Counted from the stretch's first letter, positions 34,949 through 44,339 are shown. The stretch: DNA of 64,000 nt from Devosia epidermidihirudinis (GCF_000971295.1 NZ_LANJ01000004.1:186001-250000), one strand, 5' to 3'. The notes: generated by a model not told the origin, from the letters alone. Program-made: numbers and translations.

Positions 34949-35291
34949 GCGCAGTCCTTTGGTACTGGAGCGCGCTCGCTACCAACGCAAGCAACGGCAT
35001 TGGCCAGAACGGCCGCAGCGGCGCAACGGCCGAGCAGAAACGTACGTCCCGAACCGGGTTGCACAAGCCGTTTGATCGCAGCTTTCTCCTCAAGATATTT
35101 TATTCCTGATGCGCAATAATTTCACCCGAAGATTCCCCTGCGACAAGCAAGCAGGTCTACTCATCTGCCGAAAAGCGCTAAAAAAAACGAAGAGAAGCCG
35201 CTTGCCTTTGGCTGATGCGCTATGCCTAAACTCAGAAATTAAATCGCGTCACAAAAAAATAGACGCAGAGGAATGAAGGCAGTCCAGCGTC
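34949..35291. other. intergenic region between dsbG and the ROK regulator gene
   Basis: About 340 bp with no gene that I can support. The half next to 35291 is AT-rich, with A-runs near 35180 and 35250, and presumably holds the promoter of the ROK gene. GAGGAATGAAG lies at 35269-35279, but no ATG with a sensible frame follows until 35292. Confidence 0.5.
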
Positions 35292-36533
35292 ATGAAGACA
35301 GCTGACCCCGAGTTGATGCGGGCGATAAACAGGTTTCACGTTCTCGATACAATTCGACGCTTCGGCTCGATCTCACGCGTCGAAATCGGCGAACGGACGC
35401 AACTGTCGGCCACGACCATTTCTGCAATCACCGGGTCGCTGATCGATGACGGGCTGATCACGCCCCTGCATGTCGGGGACCTGCGCAGCGGTGGCAATCG
35501 CGGGCGACCGCGCGTCATGCTCACGCTCAACCCGAAGGCGGCACTGGTTGTCGGCGCCAAGATTGCCGCCAATCGGATGTCCTTTGCGGTCACCAATTTT
35601 CAGGGCGACGTGCTGGCGGGGCTGACGCTACCCATGCGCGTCGACCGCCTGCCGGTCCAGGTCATTGCCGACCTCGTCGAGGACGGGGTGCGACGCTGCG
35701 TGCTCGACGCCGGCGTGGCGATGGACGAGATTAAGACTGTCGCGCTGTCGCTGCCCGGCATTGTCGAGCACGGCACCGGCCGCGTCCGGTCCAGCAGCAT
35801 TTTCCGTGATACCGATGTGCCGCTCAAAGAGGCCATCAAAAAGCGGCTGGGCATCGACACCATTGTCGAGAGCGACGCTAACGCCATTACGATGGCGCAA
35901 CACTGGTTTGGACAGGCGCGCGAGCTCGATGACTTCGTCCTTGTGGCCATCGAGGAAAATATAGGCCTCGGCGTCATGCATGGCGGCCAGCTGTTTCGCG
36001 GTGCGCGTGAGCTGAGCCTGACGCTGGGCGACATGGTGATGGGCGCCAGCCCCGATGGCGCTGCAAAACTGGCAACACTGGCCAGCGAAACCGCCATTCT
36101 CAACGGCGACTACGACGATGCAAGGCTGCGCGACGCAATCCGCCTGGGCCAGGGCATGCGCCAGGTGCGCGGCATGATCGATAGTGGGCACGTCGAGTTG
36201 CAGGCCGCCGCCCGCCGCGCTGGCGCTGCGCTGGGAATTGCCATCGCCAATCTTGTGGCTTTGTTCGCGCCGCCACGGGTCATTCTCGTCGGCTCGTCGC
36301 TGGCGCTGGGCGACCATCTGCTGGCGCCGCTGCATGACAGCTTCGCCAAGGCGATCCCCGAGCAGCTCAAGACCGTCGCGCAGATCATCATTGACGATGT
36401 CGATGACGAGCTGTGGGCGCGCGGCGCGGCCGCCGTGGCGCTCGGTGAGCTATATGGCTCGCCCTGGGGCACCACGGGTCCGGCGCGCTCTCATACGCAT
36501 ACGCAAAATCAAAACGTCGTAGTGGAGGACTAG
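35292..36533 (+). CDS. ROK-family transcriptional regulator
   Basis: Sugar-type regulator of 413 residues. The N-terminal winged helix (about 10-75; VLDTIRRFGSISRVEIGERT, LSATTISAITGSLIDDGLI) is followed by a ROK (NagC/Mlc/XylR) domain with an ATPase-like fold (VVGAKIAANRMSFAVTNFQG, SLPGIVEHGTGRV, ESDANAITMAQHWFG, ENIGLGVMHGG). The zinc motif usual in Mlc/NagC (CxCGxxGCxE) is missing; the equivalent stretch GASPDGAAKLATLASE has no cysteines or histidines. It precedes the Gfo/Idh gene by 2 bp, so it is the first gene of the oxidoreductase-ThuA operon and probably regulates it. The inducer would be a sugar or sugar derivative; which one is unknown. Confidence 0.88.
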   Translation: MKTADPELMRAINRFHVLDTIRRFGSISRVEIGERTQLSATTISAITGSLIDDGLITPLHVGDLRSGGNRGRPRVMLTLNPKAALVVGAKIAANRMSFAVTNFQGDVLAGLTLPMRVDRLPVQVIADLVEDGVRRCVLDAGVAMDEIKTVALSLPGIVEHGTGRVRSSSIFRDTDVPLKEAIKKRLGIDTIVESDANAITMAQHWFGQARELDDFVLVAIEENIGLGVMHGGQLFRGARELSLTLGDMVMGASPDGAAKLATLASETAILNGDYDDARLRDAIRLGQGMRQVRGMIDSGHVELQAAARRAGAALGIAIANLVALFAPPRVILVGSSLALGDHLLAPLHDSFAKAIPEQLKTVAQIIIDDVDDELWARGAAAVALGELYGSPWGTTGPARSHTHTQNQNVVVED

Positions 36534-36535
36534 AC

Positions 36536-37633
36536 ATGGACAAGGTGGGTATTGGCATTGTCGGACTGGGCAATATCTCGGCCGCCTATCTCAAGGCGGC
36601 GCAGAATTTCCCGGTGCTCGACATTCGTGCCGTCGCCGATATGAACCCAGCTGCGGCCAAGGCGCGCGCCGACGAATTCGGTCTCAGGGCCGTTGAGCTC
36701 GACGCGCTGTTCACCGATCCATCGATCGACATCATCCTCAACCTCACCATCCCAAAGGCGCATGTTGAGGTGGGCCTGCGCGCCATCGCAGCGGGCAAGC
36801 ACGTCTATTCGGAAAAGCCGCTCGGCATCGTCTTTGCCGAGGGCAAGAAGCTGGTTGAGGCGGCGCGCGCCAAAGGGCTGCGCGTCGGCTCGGCGCCCGA
36901 CACTTTCCTCGGCGGCGCCCATCAAACCGCGCGGCAGGTGATCGACAGCGGCGTGCTGGGCCAGGCCGTTGGCGGTACAGCCTATTTCATGTGCCCGGGT
37001 CACGAGCGCTGGCACCCCAATCCGGCATTCTATTATGAAGCCGGCGGCGGCCCGATGCTCGACATGGGTCCCTATTACATCACCGATCTGGTCAACCTGC
37101 TCGGCCCGATCTCCAAGGTGCTCGGCGTCAGCACGCGTCTCCGCGACACCCGCACCATCACCGCCAAGGAACGCGCGGGTGAAGTGATCCCGGTCCATGT
37201 CGCAACCCACGTATCGGGCACGCTGGTATTTGCCAATGGCGCCGTGGTGCAGATCACCATGAGCTTTGACGTGGCTGGCCACAAACATGTGCCGCTGGAA
37301 ATCTACGGCACTGAAGGCAGCCTGATCGTCCCCGATCCCAACAATTTTGGCGGTGACGTGCAGCTGCTCAAAACGGGCGGCGAATGGGAAGATGTCGCGA
37401 CCGACCAGCCCTATTGGGACGGCAATTTCCGCTCCATTGGCCTGGCCGACATGGCCCATGCCGTGCTGGCCAACCGGCTGCACCGCTGCAATGGCGATCT
37501 GGCGCTGCACGTTCTGGAAGTCATGGAGGCCTTCGACACCTCGTCACGCACGGGTCATGCGGTTGACATCACCACCAAGGCCGAGCGCCCCGAAGCGCTC
37601 TCCACATCTCTGGTCGGCGGCAAGCTGGCCTAA
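36536..37633 (+). CDS. Gfo/Idh/MocA family oxidoreductase
   Basis: NAD(P)-dependent sugar or polyol dehydrogenase of 365 residues. The Rossmann motif is IGIVGLGNISAAYLKAAQ at the N terminus; the catalytic EKPLG sequence (YSEKPLGIVFAEGKKLVE) and the DMGPYYITDLVNLLGP segment of the C-terminal domain are present. It starts 2 bp after the ROK gene and is followed, 48 bp on, by a ThuA-like gene. Pairing of a Gfo/Idh protein with ThuA recalls ThuB-ThuA of trehalose use in Sinorhizobium, where the pair acts on 3-keto derivatives of disaccharides, so oxidation of a glycoside is a fair guess. The exact substrate is not determinable. Confidence 0.9.
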   Translation: MDKVGIGIVGLGNISAAYLKAAQNFPVLDIRAVADMNPAAAKARADEFGLRAVELDALFTDPSIDIILNLTIPKAHVEVGLRAIAAGKHVYSEKPLGIVFAEGKKLVEAARAKGLRVGSAPDTFLGGAHQTARQVIDSGVLGQAVGGTAYFMCPGHERWHPNPAFYYEAGGGPMLDMGPYYITDLVNLLGPISKVLGVSTRLRDTRTITAKERAGEVIPVHVATHVSGTLVFANGAVVQITMSFDVAGHKHVPLEIYGTEGSLIVPDPNNFGGDVQLLKTGGEWEDVATDQPYWDGNFRSIGLADMAHAVLANRLHRCNGDLALHVLEVMEAFDTSSRTGHAVDITTKAERPEALSTSLVGGKLA

Positions 37634-37681
37634 TTCCACACTCGCCACCTGTGGCGATGCAACTGCATCTGAGGAGATATT

Positions 37682-38323
37682 ATGCGGGAAGCACTGATTG
37701 TATGGGGCGGCTGGAGCGGCCATGAGCCGGAACAGTGTTCGGCCATCATCCGCGACATGCTGGAGGAAGACGGCTTCAAGGTCTATGTCGAGAACACCAC
37801 CGAAGCCTTTGCTGATCCGTCCGTGCGCGATCTCAGCCTGATTGTGCCGATTTTCACGATGAGCAAGATCGAAAAGGAAGAACTGTCCAACCTCACCGCC
37901 GCCGTCGAAGGCGGTGTCGGTCTGGCCGGCTATCACGGCGGCATGGGCGATGCTTTCCGCGACGCGGTGGACTACCAGTTCATGGTCGGCGGCCAATGGG
38001 TGGCACACCCCGGCAACATCATCGATTATCGCGTCGATATCACGCGCTCCGACGACCCGATCATGGAAGGGATCGAGAGCTTCCCCTACCGCTCCGAGCA
38101 ATATTACATGCATGTCGACCCCAGCAATGAAGTGCTGGCAACAACCACGTTCAAGGGCGACCACGCCTATTGGATCGACGGCGTCGTGATGCCGGTGGCC
38201 TGGAAGCGCAAACACGGCAAGGGACGTGTTTTCTACTCCGCCCTCGGCCACGTGGCCTCCGAGTTCGAAGTTCCGCAAATGCGCACCATCCTGCGCCGTG
38301 GGATGAACTGGGCAGCGCGCTAA
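37682..38323 (+). CDS. ThuA-like trehalose-utilisation domain protein
   Basis: Protein of 213 residues with the ThuA (class I glutamine-amidotransferase-like) fold: ALIVWGGWSGHEPEQCSAII, GVGLAGYHGGMGDAFRDAVD, FMVGGQWVAHPG, and the C-terminal KRKHGKGRVFYSALGHVASEF. ThuA domains act with Gfo/Idh partners in the catabolism of trehalose, sucrose and related disaccharides or in sugar isomerisation; the exact reaction is not settled. GAGGAG sits eight or so bases before the ATG. It belongs to the ROK-Gfo/Idh-ThuA operon. No sugar ABC transporter is encoded beside it, which is unusual since such operons often include one. Confidence 0.88.
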   Translation: MREALIVWGGWSGHEPEQCSAIIRDMLEEDGFKVYVENTTEAFADPSVRDLSLIVPIFTMSKIEKEELSNLTAAVEGGVGLAGYHGGMGDAFRDAVDYQFMVGGQWVAHPGNIIDYRVDITRSDDPIMEGIESFPYRSEQYYMHVDPSNEVLATTTFKGDHAYWIDGVVMPVAWKRKHGKGRVFYSALGHVASEFEVPQMRTILRRGMNWAAR

Positions 38324-38481
38324 AACGATAAACCTGACGCTCCGCAGGCGGTTTTGCGGCGGGCCCTGTGGTCTGCCGCATCACCCACGAACGGGAACCT
38401 TACGGCCCTAATCGACTTACTCAAAGAGATCGGTTTGCGCGCTCGGAGCGCCGCCGGTCTTTTTGCGTCGGGGGCTACGTC

Positions 38482-40473
38482 ATGATCAAACCATTTGTCA
38501 TCAACCCACCAGTGTTCTTTGGATCATTGATTGTCATTGGGCTGTTTCTAGCGGTCGGGATCTTTTTTCCGGATCAGGCGCAAACGATTTTTGGCCAACT
38601 CCAGGCCCATATCCTCACCAGCTTTGGTTGGCTCTATCTGCTTGCCGTGGGCATCGTGCTGGCCGCCATGCTGCTGCTCTGCTTCAGCCGATATGGCGAT
38701 CTCAAACTCGGCCCGGACGATTCAACGCCCGATTTCAGCTTCCTGTCTTGGATAGCCATGCTGTTTGCCGCCGGTATGGGCATCGGGTTGATGTTCTATG
38801 GCGTGGGTGAGCCGATCACCCATTACATGGCCCCACCGACGGCCGATCCACGTTCCGTGGCAGCGGTCCGCGAGGCCATGTCGGTAACGTTCTTTCACTG
38901 GGGTATTCACGCCTGGGCCGTGTACGCGGTGGTGGGATTGTCGCTGGCCTATTTCGGTTATCGCTACAATCTGCCCCTGACCATTCGCTCGGGACTCTAC
39001 CCCCTGCTCAAAGAACGTATCAATGGACCCATTGGCCACGCGGTCGATATCTTTGCCATCGTCGGCACGATTTTCGGTCTGGCGACCTCCATGGGCGCCG
39101 GCGTCACCCAGATCAACGCAGGTCTGAACTTCGTGCTGGGCGTGCCCGTCGCGCCCTATGTTCAGTTGTTGATCATCGCCTTCGTCACAGGGCTGGCGAC
39201 AATCTCGGTGCTGACCGGGCTCGACAAGGGCGTTCGCATCCTGTCCGAACTCAACCTCATGGTCGCCATCCTGCTGATGGTGTTTGTCCTGCTGGTGGGG
39301 CCGACAACCGAGCTGATGCGCGACTTCGTGCAGAACCTGGGGCTCTATCTCGACAGCCTCGTGCTGCGCACGTTCAACATCTATGCCTATAGCCCAACGC
39401 CATGGATCGACGCGTGGACACTATTCTGTTGGGCGTGGTGGATTTCCTGGTCGCCCTTCGTCGGCATGTTCATCGCCCGCATCTCGCGCGGCCGCACAGT
39501 GCGCGAGTTCATCACGGCCGTGCTGTTCATTCCCGCAGGTTTTACCTTCCTGTGGATGACGGTCTTCGGCAACACCGCCATTGCAATCGACAATGGCGTC
39601 GCTGCGGGAGCTCTGGGCACCGCCATCGCCAATGACCTCTCGGTCGGCTTGTTCGAGTTCTTCACCTACCTGCCCTTCCCGGCAATCACCTCAACCCTCG
39701 CTATCCTGCTGGTGTCCATATTCTTTGTGACCTCGGCCGACTCGGGCTCGATGGTCGTTGATTCCATCGCGGCGGGCGGCGAAACCGAAACCACCACGTT
39801 GCAGCGCGTATTCTGGTGTGCGTTCTCCGGCGTTGTCGCTGCGGTGCTGCTGCTTGCCGGTGGGCTCGGCGCACTCCAATCGGTGACGATTGCCAGCGCC
39901 CTGCCCTTCGTCGTGGTCATCCTCGCCCTACTGTGGTCGCTTCTGGCTGGGATGCGCGCGGATGTTGCCCAGCAAAAGGCCAATCAATCCTCTGCCGTCG
40001 CCTCCCCTGCATATCCTGCAGCCGGGGTCACCTGGCAGCGCCGCCTCGGGCTGATGCTGCGCGCACCCAAAGAGGCCGAGGTGCAGTCATTTATCACCAC
40101 CCAGGTCCGTCCGGCCCTCGATCAGGTCGCCAAAGAGCTTTCGGCGCGCGGACGCCCTGCAGTGCTCGAAGATGGCGACAATGGCGCAATCCTGCTGCGC
40201 TCCGCCTCCGAGGGCATCCGCGACTTTGTCTATGGCGTCGCCCTCACCAGTCACCCCTTGGCCGTGCTGTCGCCGCTTGTCGCCGGCAAGCCCGAAATGC
40301 GTTTCGAAGCGCGCACCTATTTCTCCAATGGCAGCAGAGGCTACGACGTGATGGGCATGAGCCGGGATCAGTTAATCGCCGACGTGCTGGCCCAGTTTGA
40401 GCGCTATCTCAATCTGGTCCAGTCGCCTGAAGTCCAACTGGTACAGGGCGCGCCGGAGCACCTCGCGACTTAG
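38482..40473 (+). CDS. BCCT family transporter (choline/betaine/carnitine type)
   Basis: Secondary transporter of 663 residues with twelve membrane segments, importing quaternary ammonium compounds as nutrients or osmolytes. Signature parts are the glycine-rich helix [20 protein letters not shown] and the aromatic box region [20 protein letters not shown]. The C-terminal 140 residues extend beyond the membrane core ([20 protein letters not shown]), as in the long BetT proteins where the tail senses osmolarity. The ATG at 38482 gives the typical N terminus ([15 protein letters not shown]). It is 158 bp after the thuA-like gene; the gap contains a tight GCGCTC/GAGCGC hairpin and probably its own promoter. 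Substrate is likely choline or glycine betaine. Confidence 0.88.
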   Translation: MIKPFVINPPVFFGSLIVIGLFLAVGIFFPDQAQTIFGQLQAHILTSFGWLYLLAVGIVLAAMLLLCFSRYGDLKLGPDDSTPDFSFLSWIAMLFAAGMGIGLMFYGVGEPITHYMAPPTADPRSVAAVREAMSVTFFHWGIHAWAVYAVVGLSLAYFGYRYNLPLTIRSGLYPLLKERINGPIGHAVDIFAIVGTIFGLATSMGAGVTQINAGLNFVLGVPVAPYVQLLIIAFVTGLATISVLTGLDKGVRILSELNLMVAILLMVFVLLVGPTTELMRDFVQNLGLYLDSLVLRTFNIYAYSPTPWIDAWTLFCWAWWISWSPFVGMFIARISRGRTVREFITAVLFIPAGFTFLWMTVFGNTAIAIDNGVAAGALGTAIANDLSVGLFEFFTYLPFPAITSTLAILLVSIFFVTSADSGSMVVDSIAAGGETETTTLQRVFWCAFSGVVAAVLLLAGGLGALQSVTIASALPFVVVILALLWSLLAGMRADVAQQKANQSSAVASPAYPAAGVTWQRRLGLMLRAPKEAEVQSFITTQVRPALDQVAKELSARGRPAVLEDGDNGAILLRSASEGIRDFVYGVALTSHPLAVLSPLVAGKPEMRFEARTYFSNGSRGYDVMGMSRDQLIADVLAQFERYLNLVQSPEVQLVQGAPEHLAT

Positions 40474-40504
40474 GGCGCAGTTGTCGGCGGCCCTTGGGCT
40501 CAGC

Positions 40505-40747
40505 TCAGTCCCCGCGCGTGATCCGGATGCGCTTGGCGACCTGCTTTTCTTCAATGTCCATCCATTGAGCACGCGAGGCAGGCGCGGCGTCATGCAACAG
40601 TTCTTCGAGGTCCAACCCATGCCGCCGCAATTCGCGACGGGCCTTGGCCGGCAGCAGCCCTGCCAGAAACCGCAGTGGCGCAGCGGGGAGGCGCAATTCC
40701 TCCACGCAGATGCCATCAACATATTTTTCGATGATGACCGTACTCAT
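40505..40747 (-). CDS. small conserved-looking protein of unknown function
   Basis: Eighty residues, mostly charged and leucine-rich, no membrane segment or signal peptide (MSTVIIEKYVDGICVEELRL, LRRHGLDLEELLHDA, QVAKRIRITRGD). I do not recognise a family. It starts GAGGTCATCTCATGAG, with a fair ribosome site. It lies 100 bp downstream of a TetR regulator gene on the same strand and may be co-transcribed and auto-controlled with it. It converges with the BCCT gene, 31 bp between stops. It resembles the stand-alone small proteins that often follow TetR genes, but no role is implied. Confidence 0.65.
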   Translation of the reverse strand: MSTVIIEKYVDGICVEELRLPAAPLRFLAGLLPAKARRELRRHGLDLEELLHDAAPASRAQWMDIEEKQVAKRIRITRGD

Positions 40748-40847
40748 GAGATGACCTCTTCGGGTTGGTAGTTAGTGGCCAGGTATTGGCCAAGATAGAA
40801 ATTCCGTCTGCAGGGGATCGGTGCGATGCTCCATCCGGCCAACGCGA

Positions 40848-41492
40848 TCACGCCGCGCCAACGCCGCCCAATCCCGCGGCAGCAAACTGCTCGACGAGAC
40901 GTCCCGCGGCGACACCCAATGAGCGCTCGATGATGATGATCGTCGCCCGCAACCGCCTGGCATGTTCCCCGAGCGACCAGTTGAAATGTCCGCCGCCAAG
41001 TAGCGCGGCTTGTCCCGCGAGCAGAAACTCGATGGTGGCCTGAGCGTCTTCCACGTCAAATGTGCCATCGTCCCTTCCCTGCTCGACAATCGCCGCCAGG
41101 ATAGGCGCCACTTGGCGCACCAACGCCACATTGGTCAGATCGTGCAGTGCGGTGTTTTCAGGGTGGTTCAACGCGTCCACGAGATATTGCTGGCTACGGT
41201 CCACACTCTGCATAGCCAGCACTGCTGCAACGAAGCGCTCGATGGGACCACCCTCGGCATGGCTTGCATCAGTCGCCGCCTGCGCCATCTGCTGCACCAC
41301 GGCCTCTGCGAGCTTTGCCAGCAGATCATCCTTGGTCTTGAAATAGAGGTAGAAGGTCCCCTTGGCGACGCCGGCACCCTGAACGATGTCATCGACAGAG
41401 ACCGCGCGGACACCTTTCTCGCGAAACAACCGCGCTGCACTGGCGAGGAGATCGCCGCCCCTGTCCGAACTCACTGTACGACGCGCTGGCAT
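40848..41492 (-). CDS. TetR/AcrR family regulator
   Basis: Repressor of 214 residues. The N-terminal HTH reads LLASAARLFREKGVRAVSVD, DIVQGAGVAKGTFYLYFKTKDDLL, the classic TetR form. The C-terminal ligand domain is not assignable. The start codon lies 13 bp from a perfect 17-bp palindrome (41506-41522) that is almost certainly its own operator. It probably controls itself and the 80-residue protein downstream; a more distant target cannot be excluded because the palindrome faces a 180-bp gap toward gapR, which is transcribed in the same direction. No efflux pump gene is adjacent. Confidence 0.9.
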   Translation of the reverse strand: MPARRTVSSDRGGDLLASAARLFREKGVRAVSVDDIVQGAGVAKGTFYLYFKTKDDLLAKLAEAVVQQMAQAATDASHAEGGPIERFVAAVLAMQSVDRSQQYLVDALNHPENTALHDLTNVALVRQVAPILAAIVEQGRDDGTFDVEDAQATIEFLLAGQAALLGGGHFNWSLGEHARRLRATIIIIERSLGVAAGRLVEQFAAAGLGGVGAA

Positions 41493-41505
41493 GTAACATC
41501 CAATA

Positions 41506-41522
41506 TGACTGACGGTCAGTCA
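41506..41522. promoter_or_regulatory. TetR operator palindrome
   Basis: TGACTGAC-G-GTCAGTCA, perfect 8-bp arms around one central base, 13 bp upstream of the TetR start codon. TGAC/GTCA half sites are common in TetR autoregulation. Confidence 0.85.
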
Positions 41523-41604
41523 GTTATGCTCTGAGCCGGCACCTGTCAAGACATCCCCTTCCCTGCGACAACCACAGGCCAAGGTCAGCGCCGGACAAAA
41601 ATAG

Positions 41605-41642
41605 AAAAACCCTCATCAGCGCGAGGCCGACGAGGGTTTAAA
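41605..41642 (-). terminator. rho-independent terminator of gapR
   Basis: Stem AAACCCTC / GAGGGTTT (41607-41614, 41632-41639) followed on the minus strand by a T-rich run. It lies 34 bp after the gapR stop codon. Confidence 0.85.
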
Positions 41643-41675
41643 AAGCCAGTTGAAACAGGCGTTTTACCGGCAGAT

Positions 41676-41930
41676 TTACTGCATGCCCATTGCTTGCATG
41701 TAGAGGTCCAGAATGGCCTCATGCTCGGCGCGCTCGTTTGCGTCCTGCTTGCGAATGCGCACGATCTGGCGGATCACCTTGGTGTCATAGCCCCGGCCCT
41801 TGGCCTCGGCGAAAATCTCTTTGATGTCAGCAGCGATCGCCGCCTTCTCTTCTTCCATACGCTCGATACGCTCGATGAAGGCGCGCAGCTCGTCGGCAGC
41901 GACGTTGTCGCCAGTGATCTCTTCAGCCAT
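41676..41930 (-). CDS. gapR: GapR / DUF2312 nucleoid-associated protein
   Basis: Small basic DNA-binding protein of 84 residues, DUF2312 family. In Caulobacter, GapR binds overtwisted AT-rich DNA ahead of replication and transcription and stimulates topoisomerases. The sequence is typical: a long N-terminal coiled coil ([40 protein letters not shown]) and the conserved end [20 protein letters not shown]. Length matches the family. It ends at a good terminator and starts 93 bp from a possible small gene on the same strand. In many Hyphomicrobiales it lies close to DUF1036 and pyk, as here. Confidence 0.93.
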   Translation of the reverse strand: MAEEITGDNVAADELRAFIERIERMEEEKAAIAADIKEIFAEAKGRGYDTKVIRQIVRIRKQDANERAEHEAILDLYMQAMGMQ

Positions 41931-42023
41931 CAGGCTCTCCGTTAAAAATCGTGAGACAGGTGTTTGAGGCGGCGTCTCAGACCAACTGGCTCGAATACAT
42001 AAGGTGAGAAAATTTAGGGGTTC

Positions 42024-42146
42024 CTAAGAACCATTGCCGTTGGCTGCGGCGCAAATTTTCTTGATGTCGGCAGCGATAGCAGCCTGCTTTTTCCAAACGC
42101 AGAATGATGGTCCGGAGCAAGTGCTGCCTACAGCCAGGGTTGGCAC
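42024..42146 (-). CDS. possible 40-residue cysteine-containing peptide
   Basis: Open frame from GTG 42146 to TAG 42024, reading VPTLAVGSTCSGPSFCVW, then [22 protein letters not shown]. Three cysteines and a plausible amphipathic helix are visible. The frame is open upstream to about 42197, so the start is uncertain and no good ribosome site is seen; it might be the tail of a decayed gene. A GGTTC/GAACC hairpin overlaps the stop codon. The rest of 41931-42308 (378 bp) contains no other feature I can support. A plus-strand frame over the same bases is possible but less protein-like. Confidence 0.3.
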   Translation of the reverse strand: MPTLAVGSTCSGPSFCVWKKQAAIAADIKKICAAANGNGS

Positions 42147-42308
42147 TCTTGGTTTGCTGGCATGTTCAACATCAGCGCAGCCCGGGGTTCAACCCTTTTG
42201 TAGTCCAATCCACATGCGGGAGGCTCTCATACCCGCAATTCGGCCAAAACCCGCCATTAGCCATTGACCTATGCGTCACCATGGGCTCAAAGAAGGCACC
42301 ATTTTCCT

Positions 42309-42881
42309 ATGAATTCCGGCACGCTTTTGCACGCTTCCCGTCTCGGCCTGACCCTGATTGGCGCAATCGGCGCCAGCCTTGCGTTCTTTGCCACTCCGGC
42401 AAAGGCAGATCTCCGCATTTGTAATGAAACCGGAAATCCGGTGTCCGTGGCCCTCGGCTATCGCGCCGACCGCGGCTGGATGAGCGAGGGTTGGTGGCAA
42501 GCACCACCCGGCGATTGCCGAGTTCTCTACCAGGGAACGCTCGAGCGTCGTTTTTATTACATCTTTGCAGCAGATGATGTCGGTGGTGGCGCATGGGATG
42601 GCACAGTGTTTATGTGCACCCGTGACGAAACCTTCACCATATTCGGGGTTGAGGATTGCCTCGCCCGGGGCTATGAGCGCACCGGCTTCTTTGAAATCGA
42701 TACCCAGAACCGCACAGACTGGACCTTGCAGCTGACCGAAAACGCCGACGGCCCTGCCGTTGTCGGGCCTGATGCGAGCGAAGACCTAGAAGACCCTACA
42801 TTTCTAGTCGACCCCGACGATGTGACTATTGACGCACCGCTGGACGACTCCTCAACGAGCGAAGGCACGGACACGCAATGA
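42309..42881 (+). CDS. DUF1036 domain exported protein
   Basis: Protein of 190 residues with a signal peptide (LLHASRLGLTLIGAIGASLA to TPAKA) and a DUF1036 domain: DLRICNETGNPVSVALGYRA, WMSEGWWQAPPGDCRVLYQG, FYYIFAADDVGGGAW, FMCTRDETFTIFGVEDC. Four cysteines suggest disulfides. The C-terminal 45 residues are acidic and probably disordered. Function is unknown. The ATG at 42309 begins the signal peptide. Its stop overlaps the pyk start as ATGA; this DUF1036-pyk arrangement is common in Hyphomicrobiales, so the coupling may be meaningful or only historical. Confidence 0.9.
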   Translation: MNSGTLLHASRLGLTLIGAIGASLAFFATPAKADLRICNETGNPVSVALGYRADRGWMSEGWWQAPPGDCRVLYQGTLERRFYYIFAADDVGGGAWDGTVFMCTRDETFTIFGVEDCLARGYERTGFFEIDTQNRTDWTLQLTENADGPAVVGPDASEDLEDPTFLVDPDDVTIDAPLDDSSTSEGTDTQ

Positions 42882-44317
42882 GACGCATGAGACGGGTAAA
42901 GATCCTCGCCACCCTCGGGCCAGCAAGCCACGATGAGAAGATGATCGAAGAACTGGCTCGCGCTGGTGCCGACGTTTTCCGCATCAACATGAGCCATGCC
43001 AGCCACGAGCTGCTGCACCAGACCGTCGCGCGCATCCGCGCCGTCGAGAAGAAGCTCAACCACCCCCTCGGCATCCTGGTCGACCTTCAGGGTCCCAAGC
43101 TGCGCGTGTGGAAGTTTGCTGAAGGCTCGATCAATCTGGTCGCGGGCCAGAAGTTCACGCTGGACAGCAACAAGGACGACAACGGTAACTCCGAGCGCGT
43201 CTACCTGCCCCACCCTGAAATCATCGAAAGCGTTTCGGTCGGCGACCGTCTGCTGCTCGACGATGGCAAGCTGGCTCTCAAGGCCACCAAGGTTGGCAAT
43301 GGCTCGATCGAAACCGAAGTCATCTATGGCGGCAAGCTCAGCGACAAGAAGGGCGTCTCTCTGCCTGACACGCTGCTGCCAACCGGCGCACTGACCGAAA
43401 AAGATCACGCCGATCTGCTCGAAGGCCTCAAGGCCGAAGCCGACTGGATCGCGCTCTCCTTCGTGCAGCGTCCAGAAGACATCATCGACGTCCGCAAGAT
43501 CGTTCAGGGTCGCGCTGGCGTCATGGCTAAGATCGAAAAGCCACAGGCCATCGATCGCCTCGAAGAAATCATCAAGCTGTGCGACGCCATCATGGTTGCG
43601 CGTGGTGATCTCGGCGTCGAGCTGCCGCTCGAAACCGTTCCCGGTCTGCAGAAGCGCATGATCCGCATGGCTCGCCGCTACGGCAAGCCAGTGGTCGTCG
43701 CCACCCAGATGCTGGAATCGATGATCACCTCGCCCGTGCCGACCCGCGCCGAAGTCTCGGACGTGTCGATTGCCGTGTTCGAAGGCGCAGATGCCATCAT
43801 GCTCTCGGCTGAATCGGCCTCCGGCCAGTATCCAGTCGAAGCTGTTGCGACCATGAACAAGGTGGCCGTGGCTGTTGAGAGCGATGCCAACTATCGCGGC
43901 ATCATTCGCGCTGCCCAGACCGAACCCGAAGCCACCGCGGCCGACGCCATTTCGGCGGCGACCCGTCAGGTTGCCGAAACGCTCGATCTGGCTGCCATCG
44001 TCACCTACACCGCATCGGGCTCGACCGGCATTCGCGCTGCCCGCGAACGGCCATCCAAGCCCATCATCGTGCTCTCGCCCAACCAGCGCACCATCCGCCG
44101 CATGTCGGTGGTCTGGGGTGTTCACTGCGTGCAGACCGAAGATGCCGTGTCGCTGGAAGACATGGTCGATCGCGCCTGCGTCATCGCCTATCAGGAAGGC
44201 TTTGCCCGCCCCGGCGATCGCATCGCCATCACCGCTGGTATCCCGCTGGGCACGCCTGGTGCAACCAACATGTTGCGCATCGCCTTCGTCCGTCAGGACG
44301 GCGCTGGCTCCAGCTAA
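42878..44317 (+). CDS. pyk: pyruvate kinase
   Basis: Glycolytic enzyme of 479 residues making pyruvate and ATP from phosphoenolpyruvate and ADP. Conserved parts are KILATLGPASHDEKMIEEL, DVFRINMSHASHELL, ILVDLQGPKLRVWKF, the active-site signature MAKIEKPQAIDRLEEIIKL, IMVARGDLGVELPLE and VATQMLESMITSPVPTRAEV. The length is standard. The ATG overlaps the DUF1036 stop by four bases, so the two are coupled. A clean terminator follows 22 bp after the stop. The cation type and allosteric effector cannot be inferred with confidence. Confidence 0.96.
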   Translation: MRRMRRVKILATLGPASHDEKMIEELARAGADVFRINMSHASHELLHQTVARIRAVEKKLNHPLGILVDLQGPKLRVWKFAEGSINLVAGQKFTLDSNKDDNGNSERVYLPHPEIIESVSVGDRLLLDDGKLALKATKVGNGSIETEVIYGGKLSDKKGVSLPDTLLPTGALTEKDHADLLEGLKAEADWIALSFVQRPEDIIDVRKIVQGRAGVMAKIEKPQAIDRLEEIIKLCDAIMVARGDLGVELPLETVPGLQKRMIRMARRYGKPVVVATQMLESMITSPVPTRAEVSDVSIAVFEGADAIMLSAESASGQYPVEAVATMNKVAVAVESDANYRGIIRAAQTEPEATAADAISAATRQVAETLDLAAIVTYTASGSTGIRAARERPSKPIIVLSPNQRTIRRMSVVWGVHCVQTEDAVSLEDMVDRACVIAYQEGFARPGDRIAITAGIPLGTPGATNMLRIAFVRQDGAGSS

Positions 44318-44339
44318 GCAGCCAACGCGACACCAATAC

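Noticed and set aside
42150..42200. tRNA-like GGTTCAACCC segment
   Set aside because: The stem is too short and the loop has five rather than seven bases; no acceptor or anticodon arm can be built around it.
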